This document shows positions 51,938 through 60,320 of a DNA stretch of 64,000 nt, in pieces. The notes under the pieces were generated by a model that saw nothing but the letters and a program-made list of their open reading frames with translations, made no database searches and was not told the DNA's origin. The position numbers were made by a program, and so were the translations under genes. This stretch comes from Croceibacter atlanticus HTCC2559. GTDB lineage: Bacteria > Bacteroidota > Bacteroidia > Flavobacteriales > Flavobacteriaceae. Numbering within the stretch: position 1 is the stretch's first letter; every line of letters begins with the position of its first letter. The DNA lies in the NCBI RefSeq assembly GCF_000196315.1, contig NC_014230.1:1694001-1758000 (forward strand), written 5' to 3'.

Positions 51938-52666
51938 ATGCGCATCATACGTGTCAGTCAAACAGCTTCAACAAACTCTTTTTTAAAGGAGCTTCATAGA
52001 GAACAATCATTTAAGGAATCTGTTTGTGTAATTGCAGAACAACAAACTGCTGGAAGAGGACAAAAAGGAAATGTCTGGCTTACAGAACCCTTTCAAAATC
52101 TAACATTTAGTGTGTTATTGCCAGATATTTTAATTCCGCTTGAAAATCAATATCAGTTAAATATGCAATTGTCATTAGGCTTATTAAAAAGCTTACAGGT
52201 ATTAAATGTCCCGAAGCTTTCTTTAAAATGGCCCAACGACATTATGTCAGACTCCAAAAAAATAGGAGGTATTTTAATTGAAAACTCAATAACCGGAACA
52301 CATTTAAAACATAGTGTGATTGGAGTAGGTTTAAATGTAAATCAAACTAGTTTTGAAGGCCTGCCTAAAGCAAGTTCATTAAAACTATGTAGCAATACAG
52401 CATTTAATTTAGATGAAGTCTTACAGACAATTCTCCATGAGTTAGATAAATTGACTGAGTATTTAAACACTTTACCATTTAAAGTAACAAAAAGAAATTA
52501 TGAAGAAGCTTTATTTAGGAAAGGTGTAATTTCTGTGTTTGAAGATTTAGAGGGCTTTAAATTTAATGGTGTAATTAAAGGCGTTACAGATAGTGGTCTT
52601 TTAAAAGTAGAGACAGATGATGCTCTTAAACTCTTTGATCTTAAAGAGGTGAAGCTTTTATTTTAA
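51938..52666 (+). CDS. birA: Biotin-[acetyl-CoA-carboxylase] ligase, without HTH domain
   Basis: A 242-residue biotin protein ligase. QTAGRGQKGNVWLTEPFQNLTFSVLLP (about residues 36-62) is the biotinyl-AMP loop, and SLKWPNDIMSDSKKIGGILIENS (about 88-110) holds the catalytic Lys. The enzyme lacks the N-terminal DNA-binding domain of E. coli BirA, so it should not regulate transcription directly. Divergent from rsfS, with 92 bp between starts. A moderate hairpin follows. Confidence 0.94.
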   Translation: MRIIRVSQTASTNSFLKELHREQSFKESVCVIAEQQTAGRGQKGNVWLTEPFQNLTFSVLLPDILIPLENQYQLNMQLSLGLLKSLQVLNVPKLSLKWPNDIMSDSKKIGGILIENSITGTHLKHSVIGVGLNVNQTSFEGLPKASSLKLCSNTAFNLDEVLQTILHELDKLTEYLNTLPFKVTKRNYEEALFRKGVISVFEDLEGFKFNGVIKGVTDSGLLKVETDDALKLFDLKEVKLLF

Positions 52667-52671
52667 AATAA

Positions 52672-52703
52672 AACGCCAACCCTTTAATAATTAGGTTGGC
52701 GTT
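52672..52703. terminator. Terminator between birA and SRPBCC genes
   Basis: AACGCCAACC / GGTTGGCGTT, a 10-bp stem with a 12-nt loop. Short, imperfect U-runs on both sides, so it may work for both convergent genes. Confidence 0.68.
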
Positions 52704-52729
52704 ATTTAAGTAATGTATTTATTTTGAAA

Positions 52730-53119
52730 CTATAGTTTTCCCATATTTTCGCTAAGTGTAGCTATAAATTTCTTAATTGGTCCTTTTATCATCATACCCA
52801 TCATAGCATTAAACTCACCGTTAAATTGTAACTGTACGTCGCTGCCTTCTTGAGCCTCTTCAATATCTGCAGTTAATGTAAATGGAAGTTTGTCACTTTT
52901 AGCACCAAGTACAACTTGGTTGTGAGGTGTTGTTTCCTTAATTACAAGCATAATTTCTGGCATTCCTTTTAATTGAAACAGGAAGCTTTCATCGTCTATC
53001 TTCTTGAAATTTTCAAGAGATTCTGGCATAATGCTTTTATAATTGTCTACGTTGCTCAAAAAATTAAATAGTTCTTCTTGAGATTTTTGAGTATGTGTTT
53101 TTGGTGATTCTAAAGTCAT
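52730..53119 (-). CDS. SRPBCC/START-like family protein
   Basis: A 129-residue protein fitting the SRPBCC fold: SQEELFNFLSNVDNYKSIMPESLENF at the start, several beta-strands, then FNAMMGMMIKGPIKKFIATLSENMGKL as the closing helix (residues 103-129). It probably binds a hydrophobic ligand, which is unknown. It follows pyrE by 46 nt on the same strand and is conserved there in the family. No catalytic residues are recognised. Confidence 0.78.
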   Translation of the reverse strand: MTLESPKTHTQKSQEELFNFLSNVDNYKSIMPESLENFKKIDDESFLFQLKGMPEIMLVIKETTPHNQVVLGAKSDKLPFTLTADIEEAQEGSDVQLQFNGEFNAMMGMMIKGPIKKFIATLSENMGKL

Positions 53120-53165
53120 AATTGTAGGTCTTAGTGTAGGTTAAATGCTATTAAAGTGCGGAAAT

Positions 53166-53819
53166 TTATTTTGACACTGTTGGTGCCCAGTTAGAAGGAT
53201 CTTTTCTCCAATTTTGAAGTGTTTCTGCCTGATCTTGGTAAATGTAATTTGTTTGGCTGGCTTGCTCAATTAAATGCTCATAATCACTAAGTGTATGTAG
53301 CTCTACATTGGCAGATTTAAAGTTTTCTTTTGAAACATCGAAACCGTAAGAAAAAATGGCAAGCATTCCTTTTACATTAGCGTTTGCCTCATGCAATGCA
53401 TCTACAGCTTTAAGACTACTCATACCTGTACTAATAAGGTCTTCTATAACCACCACTGTTTGGCCTTCCTCTAACTGGCCTTCAATTTTGTTTTGGCGAC
53501 CGTGTTTTTTAGCTTCTGGACGAATATATATAAATGGCAGGTTTAAATAATCTGCCACAAGCATACCAATACCAATAGCACCAGTAGCTACACCAGCAAT
53601 AACATCTGGCTTGCCATAAAGCTCTTCTACTTGTCGAGCCATATGCTCACGAATAAAATTTCGAATTGTTGGGAATGACAATACAATGCGGTTATCGCAG
53701 TAAATAGGGGATTTCCATCCGCTAGCCCAAGTAAACGGTTCTTGTGGTTTCAATTTTATTGCGTTTATTTGCAACAATAACTCAGCCGTTTTCTTGGCGG
53801 TTTCTTTATCTAAAATCAT
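53166..53819 (-). CDS. pyrE: Orotate phosphoribosyltransferase
   Basis: A 217-residue OPRTase that makes OMP from orotate and PRPP. FTWASGWKSPIYCDNR (about residues 23-38) and the PRPP motif VVVIEDLISTGMSS (about 116-129) are present. ATG 53819 is set by homologous length and by the -7 box TACATTTG ending 4 nt before it. The preceding 39 codons of the longer frame belong to the NUDIX gene's region. The start codon is only 7 bp from the divergent NUDIX start. Confidence 0.95.
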   Translation of the reverse strand: MILDKETAKKTAELLLQINAIKLKPQEPFTWASGWKSPIYCDNRIVLSFPTIRNFIREHMARQVEELYGKPDVIAGVATGAIGIGMLVADYLNLPFIYIRPEAKKHGRQNKIEGQLEEGQTVVVIEDLISTGMSSLKAVDALHEANANVKGMLAIFSYGFDVSKENFKSANVELHTLSDYEHLIEQASQTNYIYQDQAETLQNWRKDPSNWAPTVSK

Positions 53820-53823
53820 ACTG

Positions 53824-53831
53824 CAAATGTA
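53824..53831 (-). promoter_or_regulatory. pyrE -7 element overlapping the NUDIX start codon
   Basis: TACATTTG on the minus strand, followed by CAGT and the pyrE ATG; a TTG lies 23 nt further upstream (53855-53857). The plus-strand ATG of the NUDIX gene (53827-53829) is inside this box. Confidence 0.66.
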
Positions 53832-54453
53832 TAAAGTTTTTGTGAATGATGTGCCAATAATGCTTTCTACTGAAAAGCAAATAGGCAAGGAGTATACCAA
53901 TATTCCCATAAAGATTGCTAGGCTTAAGAAAATCATTAAAAAAATAAAGAAAGGAAAACTTACCTACGTTAACCTTTACCATAAAAAAGAGGAGAAACTC
54001 TTTAAGCATTTAAAGCGAAAACTACCTGTAGTTGTTGCTGGAGGCGGACTGGTTTATAATGACAATCAAGAAATTTTATTTATTTATCGAAATGATAAGT
54101 GGGATCTTCCTAAAGGTAAGATCGAGAAAAACGAAACAATAGAAGAGTGCGCTATTAGGGAAGTTTGGGAAGAAACTGGCGTAGAAGACCTAAAGATTAC
54201 CAAACTTATTACTAAGACGTATCACGTTTTTAAACGTAATGGCAAGTTAAAGCTTAAAGAGACTTGGTGGTATGAGATGCACACCCCTTATACTGGCGAA
54301 CTTACACCACAGCCAAGTGAAGGTATTGAAAAGGTAAAGTGGAAAAACTTTGCAAAGTCTCAGAAAGCATTGCAAGGCTCCTATGAAAACATAAAGCTAT
54401 TGTTCCCTAAAGAGTATCTTACAATGCATCCTAATGACCGTGTTGGTATTTAA
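53827..54453 (+). CDS. NUDIX hydrolase
   Basis: A 208-residue protein with a complete Nudix box at about residues 97-119: G-KIEKN-E-TIEECAI-REVWEETGV, matching Gx5Ex7REUxEExGU. An N-terminal extension of about 70 residues, basic and containing KKIIKKIKKGK, precedes it. It should hydrolyse a nucleoside diphosphate linked to another group; the substrate is unknown. I chose ATG 53827 (MYKVFVND) by family start. No separate promoter is visible. The last 4 bp overlap the convergent DUF2167 gene. Confidence 0.9.
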   Translation: MYKVFVNDVPIMLSTEKQIGKEYTNIPIKIARLKKIIKKIKKGKLTYVNLYHKKEEKLFKHLKRKLPVVVAGGGLVYNDNQEILFIYRNDKWDLPKGKIEKNETIEECAIREVWEETGVEDLKITKLITKTYHVFKRNGKLKLKETWWYEMHTPYTGELTPQPSEGIEKVKWKNFAKSQKALQGSYENIKLLFPKEYLTMHPNDRVGI

Positions 54454-55394
54454 ACTTCTGTAGAGTCTGACTTGCTACCGAAAATCTTTTTCTTAAAGAT
54501 TCCGAAAGCGCCTACTACACCAATGGCTATAACTTTCCAGAATTTTAGTATTAATGCAAAAAAACCAGCTTTTGCTAAAATTTTACCAGCAATTAATCCA
54601 CCTATTCCGTAAGCGGCGACAGTATCTATGTCTGGGTTAAAATCTGCATATCTGTTTCCTTCATTAAACTCTACACTACTTAGTATAGGATCTAAATCAT
54701 TTTGAACCATAGGTAAAACATTCATTTCTCCAATAACATTCATAGTTAGAAACCCTTTTCTACCTAAAACTCTAATGTTATAGTTTAATGTGTTAGTTTC
54801 ATAATTTTCAAAATGAAGTTCTTTAGCCCAATGTAATTTTTTGGTAGTATTATCATAATATGGTGGTTGTGCCCAACCAATAAGTTCTATACCATCATAG
54901 CCTAATTTTTTACGTTCTTCATTCATAGCTTCAGACTCTTCTTGCATGGTTTCTAAAAGCTCATCATAATCTATATCTTCTGCATCTTCATCTTCAATAA
55001 AGCCATCTTCTGTATAGGTAATTTCTACAGCGTATGTAAAGTTGTCTGAAAGTGGATCTATATCTTCTGGGAAAAGTAAGCCTAAAGTTTCTTCAGGCAT
55101 ATTTCCCCACAGGTCTTCTAAAACGTATTTAGATTGCTCTGCATTTAAAAATTTATAACCACTAGGTACTTGTAATGTGGCTAGGTCTTCATTTAATGAA
55201 ATTGATCCGTATTCATAGTTAAACGATGCGTGAATACTGTCTACAAGAATTTCGTATTCTTCATCTGATAGTTCATCAGACTCAACTTCTGTGTCGTCTA
55301 AAATTGTAGTTTCGGTAAGTGTTTCCACATCATCCTGTGCAATGGCAACGTAGGAAAATGCAATTAATGCAATAGAGAGTAAAAAATGTTTCAT
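54450..55394 (-). CDS. DUF2167 membrane protein
   Basis: A 314-residue protein: signal peptide (about 1-19, ending AIAQ), an acidic stretch (about 20-55), a central beta-rich DUF2167 domain (ISLNEDLATLQVPSGYKFLNAEQSKYVLEDLWGNMP; IGWAQPPYYDNTTKKLHWAKELHFE), and a C-terminal membrane region (about 262-305) with a basic end. The family is widespread in Proteobacteria and Bacteroidota, with unknown function. It ends convergent to the NUDIX gene with a 4-bp overlap. Confidence 0.88.
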   Translation of the reverse strand: MKHFLLSIALIAFSYVAIAQDDVETLTETTILDDTEVESDELSDEEYEILVDSIHASFNYEYGSISLNEDLATLQVPSGYKFLNAEQSKYVLEDLWGNMPEETLGLLFPEDIDPLSDNFTYAVEITYTEDGFIEDEDAEDIDYDELLETMQEESEAMNEERKKLGYDGIELIGWAQPPYYDNTTKKLHWAKELHFENYETNTLNYNIRVLGRKGFLTMNVIGEMNVLPMVQNDLDPILSSVEFNEGNRYADFNPDIDTVAAYGIGGLIAGKILAKAGFFALILKFWKVIAIGVVGAFGIFKKKIFGSKSDSTEV

Positions 55395-55495
55395 GTTGAT
55401 ATATGGTAAGTTAGGTTATAAATATATATCAAATTGAAACCCTTAATTTTCTACAAGATTATTTTTTGTGAAAATTTAAAGGATTGTTGTAGTAT

Positions 55496-57250
55496 TTATT
55501 CTAATCTGTAAACAGGATACTGTAAATGAGCACTTTCGTAATTTGGGGATTGTTTATGTAACCAATCTAACTGCAAATACCAATTACTTCTAAATGATTT
55601 ATCTGATGCTTTTTTGGCTTCAAATTCTTCTTTAAGTTTTGGGTTATCTTTTAATAGTTTTTCAGCTACCTCTTCAAAAACATAAGGTGAAAACCCTTCT
55701 TTTTGTTGAAGTATACTATCAAAGAAATTCCAATTAAAAAACGAATCGATAGCAGATGGTTCTAAGGTTTCTAATACATACCTAATTCCTGGCTGGTCGG
55801 TATCAATTTTATAATCACCTTTCCTAAATGTAATTTGGTTTTCAGTACCAGTTACTTTTGTATTTGAATGAAGGTAATGACCTTCATAAGCACTATTACG
55901 TGTTTTATAATCATCTATTCGGTAAGCTGTTACTGTTAGCGTTGTATCTTTATCGAATCTCTCTAGCTTAATTTTATTTAAACGTAGTAGCGAGATGACC
56001 TCTTGCCAACCTTGTGGTATAATATAAGATTTAGGAACAGATACAGTACGTGTTGGTGTAATGTTATTGTAATAAGATACTTCTTTTGTAAACGGTTTGT
56101 CGCGATCATACTTTAAGCGTTGTAATCCTGTAACCTTGCTTTTAATACGTTCTGCCTCATACCCTTTAAAATTTAATGAAGATTTAGTCGTGCTGTCTGT
56201 TTTATATTCTAGCGGATATTCGGTTAAACCTCTATAATAGTCTTCATTTTCTTGCCTTAGTTTTTTAATTGTTTCACCATCTTCTTCAAGCATATCGATT
56301 ACGGTTCGCATAAACTCATAAGTACCTTCCACACGTTGCTTATAAGGTTTAAGCATATGCGTTTCAACCATCATTCCTAATGAATTGAATAGAGTAGTGT
56401 ACCCTGTAGAATATCTTGGATGATCCATAAATTGAGAAAACCCAGTTTCAGGAACTTGATTAAATACATTTACGTAGGGAGTAATAGGCCAATTCTTCTT
56501 TTCTAATTGATCTTCTAAATTTGGCATAAAACTGTTGTGTAAATAATTACCCAAACTGCCGCCTAATTTATTATGCTGTGTAAATAAATGTGTTAAAGTA
56601 TATTGGTAATCTGCGCCGTTGCTCACATGATTGTCAATAAATACATCTGGCTTTAAGGTGTGGTAAATTTTTGCAAATGCCTTTGCATTTTTTGTGTCAG
56701 ACTTTATAAAATCTCTGTTTAAGTCATAGTTTCTTGCGTTACCTCTAAACCCGTATTCTTTAGGACCGTTTTGGTTGGTTCTTGTTGTACTGTTTCTATT
56801 TAACGCACCACCAATATTATAAACTGGTATTACTGCGACTATAGTATTTTCTGGAGCTTTAATTCTGTTTTCGGCAAAGTCCCTTAGTAACATCATAGAG
56901 GCATCTATACCGTCACTTTCTCCTGGATGAATACCATTATTAATTAAGATTATATTTTGTTTTTCACCATCATTAAACTCAGACTCAAATGTGCGATTGG
57001 CATTGTAGGTAACAATATGTAGAGGTTCACCAGAATCTGTGTCATCCATTTCATAAATGGCAATTGCTTGATGAGATTCTGCTAAATTTTGATAATACGT
57101 AATAACCTCTTCATAAGTAGCGGTTTCAGTTCCGTTAGAATTTTCAAATCGTGTTTCAAAATCAAATTCTGTAGATAGTTTGTATTTTGAAAAGTCGCAA
57201 CTGCTCAAACTAAAGATGCACAACATTAGAAGTGAAAAGCGTAAGATCAT
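55496..57250 (-). CDS. M14 family zinc carboxypeptidase lipoprotein
   Basis: A 584-residue exported protein with lipobox LSSC (C18) and an M14 domain: NGIHPGESDGIDA (zinc HxxE type motif, about 104-116), PVYNIGGALNRNS, NARNYDLNRDFIKSDTKNA and FIDNHVSNGADYQYT (third zinc His). It is longer than the classical pancreatic type; the C-terminal 200 residues are a separate domain. Probable role: degradation of extracellular or periplasmic peptides. It follows on the opposite strand from the 57359 gene. Confidence 0.9.
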   Translation of the reverse strand: MILRFSLLMLCIFSLSSCDFSKYKLSTEFDFETRFENSNGTETATYEEVITYYQNLAESHQAIAIYEMDDTDSGEPLHIVTYNANRTFESEFNDGEKQNIILINNGIHPGESDGIDASMMLLRDFAENRIKAPENTIVAVIPVYNIGGALNRNSTTRTNQNGPKEYGFRGNARNYDLNRDFIKSDTKNAKAFAKIYHTLKPDVFIDNHVSNGADYQYTLTHLFTQHNKLGGSLGNYLHNSFMPNLEDQLEKKNWPITPYVNVFNQVPETGFSQFMDHPRYSTGYTTLFNSLGMMVETHMLKPYKQRVEGTYEFMRTVIDMLEEDGETIKKLRQENEDYYRGLTEYPLEYKTDSTTKSSLNFKGYEAERIKSKVTGLQRLKYDRDKPFTKEVSYYNNITPTRTVSVPKSYIIPQGWQEVISLLRLNKIKLERFDKDTTLTVTAYRIDDYKTRNSAYEGHYLHSNTKVTGTENQITFRKGDYKIDTDQPGIRYVLETLEPSAIDSFFNWNFFDSILQQKEGFSPYVFEEVAEKLLKDNPKLKEEFEAKKASDKSFRSNWYLQLDWLHKQSPNYESAHLQYPVYRLE

Positions 57251-57358
57251 AATTGTAATTTTAAATGCTAAAGATATTGATTATATAAAAAAGTGACGAT
57301 AGCAGACGCATTTCATTTCAAAAACGTAGTTTAGTCTTATTAATTCTATTCTTAACTT

Positions 57359-58477
57359 ATGAAGAAGGCGCTTTCTATCTTGATGCTTTTATTTATAAAT
57401 GCCATTTTTAGTTATAAATATCTTTCTAGGGAGTTTGACAATGCTTGGATTGTTGCGGCTATTTTAGTTGTAATACAACTCTTTGGTTTTCTTTATTTAA
57501 GTAAAATTAATATACCTAAAAAATTGTTTAATAGCGCTGTTATAATAACAGGGTTAGGAATAATAGCTTTAGTTGTAATTGCTTATCTAAAAATTCCATT
57601 AGACACATTAAATGTAGACAGATGGAGTGTTATAGATTCATTTTGGTCTTTTTATTTTGATGGTAAGTATCCTTATTTGGCAAGTTCTCATATGGGAAAT
57701 CCGCCAGGATCTATGCCAATGTACTTTATACTATCCTTGCCTTTTTGGTGGTTGGGCGAGTTAAGTATTTTTAGTAGTCTTGGCTATTTATCTATACTCT
57801 ATCTATTAGTATATAGGTATAACGATTTAAAAACTCGCAAAGGTATATTGTTATATATAATGACCTCTATTTTTATGGTTTGGGAACTTACAGTAAGAAG
57901 TAATATAATTACAAACACAGTGCTAATTATGATTGCTTTATATTGGTTACAGCACTCAGATATTAAGAACTTAAAGAAGAGTTGGCCTCTTGCAGTAGTA
58001 TTAGGACTATTATTAGCAACGAGAGGGAATTTTGCAGTTGTTTACATATTATTCTTCATGTTTCCATTAGTGAAAAAGCAAGTAACATTTTTACAGTTAT
58101 TTAAATTTACAGCACTTTCTGCAACTGCATTTGCTTCTGTTTTTTTAATTATTATAGCAGTATATGGTACAGTGTTTTTTGAGGCAAACCCATTTATATT
58201 TCACTCTACATTGTTTGTGCCTACATCATATATTATAGCATTTTTTGTAATTGCATTTGTACTTTCATTCTTCTCAAAAACCCAAGACGACTTGTATTTT
58301 TACAGTGGTTTAACTTTGTTTAGCATTATCTTACTTTATGCTATTAACCTAGTAAATATTTACGGTTTTACAGAAGCTTATACAGAGCGCAGTTGGATAG
58401 ATATTTCTTACTTTTTATTTTCTGTGCCATTCTTATTATTCTATTTACTTAAAAGCCAGCCGGTAGCTTCAAAATAA
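57359..58477 (+). CDS. Polytopic membrane protein, possible GT-C-type glycosyltransferase
   Basis: A 372-residue protein with about ten hydrophobic segments. A large extracytoplasmic loop after the third helix contains DRWSVIDSFWSFYFDGKYPYLASSHMGNPPGSMPMYF (about 92-128), with acidic residues where GT-C enzymes (such as PMT/ArnT-like) carry their catalytic Asp. The similarity is only in layout, so the class is uncertain. It lies divergent from the M14 gene and upstream of the blaI-2 operator. No polysaccharide genes are adjacent. Confidence 0.58.
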   Translation: MKKALSILMLLFINAIFSYKYLSREFDNAWIVAAILVVIQLFGFLYLSKINIPKKLFNSAVIITGLGIIALVVIAYLKIPLDTLNVDRWSVIDSFWSFYFDGKYPYLASSHMGNPPGSMPMYFILSLPFWWLGELSIFSSLGYLSILYLLVYRYNDLKTRKGILLYIMTSIFMVWELTVRSNIITNTVLIMIALYWLQHSDIKNLKKSWPLAVVLGLLLATRGNFAVVYILFFMFPLVKKQVTFLQLFKFTALSATAFASVFLIIIAVYGTVFFEANPFIFHSTLFVPTSYIIAFFVIAFVLSFFSKTQDDLYFYSGLTLFSIILLYAINLVNIYGFTEAYTERSWIDISYFLFSVPFLLFYLLKSQPVASK

Positions 58478-58485
58478 AATCTTTT

Positions 58486-58526
58486 AACTAAAAAATTAGT
58501 TTAAACTAAATATTTAGTTATATTTG
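58486..58526 (+). promoter_or_regulatory. Paired BlaI-2 operators and promoter
   Basis: Two copies of AACTAA-N4-TTAGTT (58486-58501 with AAAA, and 58504-58519 with ATAT), centres 18 bp apart. TATATTTG (58519-58526) touches the second copy, and TTAG in the first copy stands where the -33 should be, with 19 nt between. Leader about 24 nt to the TTG start. Confidence 0.8.
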
Positions 58527-58554
58527 AATATTCAGTAACGAATTTATTCAAATT

Positions 58555-58920
58555 TTGAAGACACTTACCAAAGCAGAAGAAGACGTAATGCAAATCCTTT
58601 GGGATTTGGAAGAAGCTAATGTAGCCTCTATTATAGAGAAGTTGCCAGAGCCTAAACCTGCCTATAATACCATATCGACAATTGTTAGGATTTTAGAAAA
58701 CAAAGAATTTGTTGATTACAGGAAAGAGGGCAGAGGCCATATTTATTTTCCAAAAGTAAAAAAGGAAGACTATAGCCATAAAACCCTAAATAAGTTTGTT
58801 GATGGCTATTTTCAAGGCTCATTTAAAAGTATGGTGTCTTTTTTTATGAAGGAAAATGATATTAGTATTTCTGAATTAGAAGATGTCTTAAACCAAATGA
58901 ACAAAAATGAAAACTCATGA
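58555..58920 (+). CDS. BlaI/MecI/CopY family transcriptional repressor (system 2)
   Basis: A 121-residue winged-helix repressor, start TTG at 58555 (KTLTKAEEDVMQILWDLEE). The recognition helix region PAYNTISTIVRILENKE differs from that of system 1 (PANTTIATLLKRIQDKG), as do the upstream operators. It overlaps the next gene by 4 bp (ATGA). It should bind as a dimer to the two palindromes upstream and repress its own operon until cleaved by the adjacent M56 peptidase. Confidence 0.92.
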   Translation: MKTLTKAEEDVMQILWDLEEANVASIIEKLPEPKPAYNTISTIVRILENKEFVDYRKEGRGHIYFPKVKKEDYSHKTLNKFVDGYFQGSFKSMVSFFMKENDISISELEDVLNQMNKNENS

Positions 58921-60320
58921 TACAGACAATTATAGAAATACTAGTGTTTCAAGTACTGTTTTTAGCAGTGTATGAGTTGTTTTTAAAGAATGAAACCTTC
59001 TTTAATGCAAACAGAATATACCTTTTGGTAACACCAATCTTAAGTTTGGTACTTCCCTTTATTTCGTTAGATGTATTTAAGACAGAAATAACAACACCAT
59101 TCTTCCAGCAATTACCAACTGTTTTTATAGGAGATGTTTCAACAGTACAACAAACAGAATCATCTGTATGGTCATTACCTATGGTTTTGTGGTTAGTTGG
59201 ATCTGGTATTGCCTTATTGTTAATGTGTATAAAGTTAATTCAGCTTTATAAGTTGAAAGAAAAGGCTACTCAAGAAAAACTAGAGCAATGTAAAATCTAT
59301 ATAATTCCGCAGTCCACCTTGGCGTTTTCATTTTTCAATACTATTTATATAGGTAAGGATATTTCTGAGCCTAAGCGTAAAAGCATCTTAGATCACGAGC
59401 TGGTTCACGTTAAAGAAAAACATTCCTTAGATCTTTTTCTATTCGAAATTTTGAGAATTGTGTTATGGTTTAATCCACTAGTATACCTATTTCAAAAACA
59501 ATTGCGCGTATTACACGAGTATATAGCAGATACTAAAGTAGCGGCACGACAAACCAATTCTAATTATTATCAAGACTTACTTACAGAGGTCTTTCAAACA
59601 CAGAACTTATCATTCACCAATACATTTTTCAATCAATCTTTAATCAAAAAACGAATCATTATGTTACACAAAAACAGATCAAAATCGAAGTTTAAACTAA
59701 AGTACCTTTTAACAATTCCATTAGTATGCGGAATCTTATTTTACACCTCTTGTCAAAGCGACAACTCTGTAGTGCAAGAAGATACATCTGTTGAAAACAA
59801 AATTGTAGAGTTAGAAATGTCTTTAGAAGATAAAGGCTCACTCACAAAAGAAGAGCAAGTGCTTTTAACTAATCTAAAAGCAATAACAAACAAGGAGGAT
59901 ACCTACCTTAAAAATGGTAATGTAGAAGTTATAGAGGTTGTTGAAACAGATGGCTTAGCTACAACGGATGTACCTTTTTCAATAGTTGAGCGTGTGCCTA
60001 CATTTCAAGGATGTACAGGTACAAATACTGAGTTAAAAACTTGTATGTCTAACAAAGTTTCTCTGTTTGTACAGGAAAATTTTGATGTAAAACTGGCAAA
60101 ACGTTTAGGGTTAAGTGGTACACAGAAAATTTATGTTGCATTTAAAATAGATAAAACAGGAGAAGCAACAGATATTAAGGCTAGAGCACCTCATCCAGAA
60201 TTATCTGAAGAAGCAACACGTGTTATTTCTAAATTACCTAAAATGTCTCCAGGATTGCAAAGCGGTAAGCCTGTAAATGTTTTATACTCTTTACCTATAG
60301 TTTTTGAAATTGCAGAATAA
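58917..60320 (+). CDS. M56 (BlaR1-like) membrane peptidase with C-terminal TonB-like domain
   Basis: A 467-residue protein: four membrane helices in the first 280 residues, zinc motif HELVH at 160-164, FNPLVYLFQKQLRVLHEYIADTKV, and a final helix at about 262-280. The exported part ends in a TonB_C-like domain (about 360-467): VPTFQGCTGTNTELKTCM, IYVAFKIDKTGEATDIKA, LPKMSPGLQSGKPVNVLYSLPI. There is no penicillin-binding sensor. Combined with the BlaI repressor, it would sense an envelope state rather than a drug. Starts in the 4-bp overlap with blaI-2. Confidence 0.9.
   Translation: MIQTIIEILVFQVLFLAVYELFLKNETFFNANRIYLLVTPILSLVLPFISLDVFKTEITTPFFQQLPTVFIGDVSTVQQTESSVWSLPMVLWLVGSGIALLLMCIKLIQLYKLKEKATQEKLEQCKIYIIPQSTLAFSFFNTIYIGKDISEPKRKSILDHELVHVKEKHSLDLFLFEILRIVLWFNPLVYLFQKQLRVLHEYIADTKVAARQTNSNYYQDLLTEVFQTQNLSFTNTFFNQSLIKKRIIMLHKNRSKSKFKLKYLLTIPLVCGILFYTSCQSDNSVVQEDTSVENKIVELEMSLEDKGSLTKEEQVLLTNLKAITNKEDTYLKNGNVEVIEVVETDGLATTDVPFSIVERVPTFQGCTGTNTELKTCMSNKVSLFVQENFDVKLAKRLGLSGTQKIYVAFKIDKTGEATDIKARAPHPELSEEATRVISKLPKMSPGLQSGKPVNVLYSLPIVFEIAE

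Noticed and set aside
53820-53936. Longer pyrE start (39 extra residues)
   Set aside because: It would read antisense through the NUDIX start and adds a false hydrophobic N-terminus; homologues start at MILDKETA.
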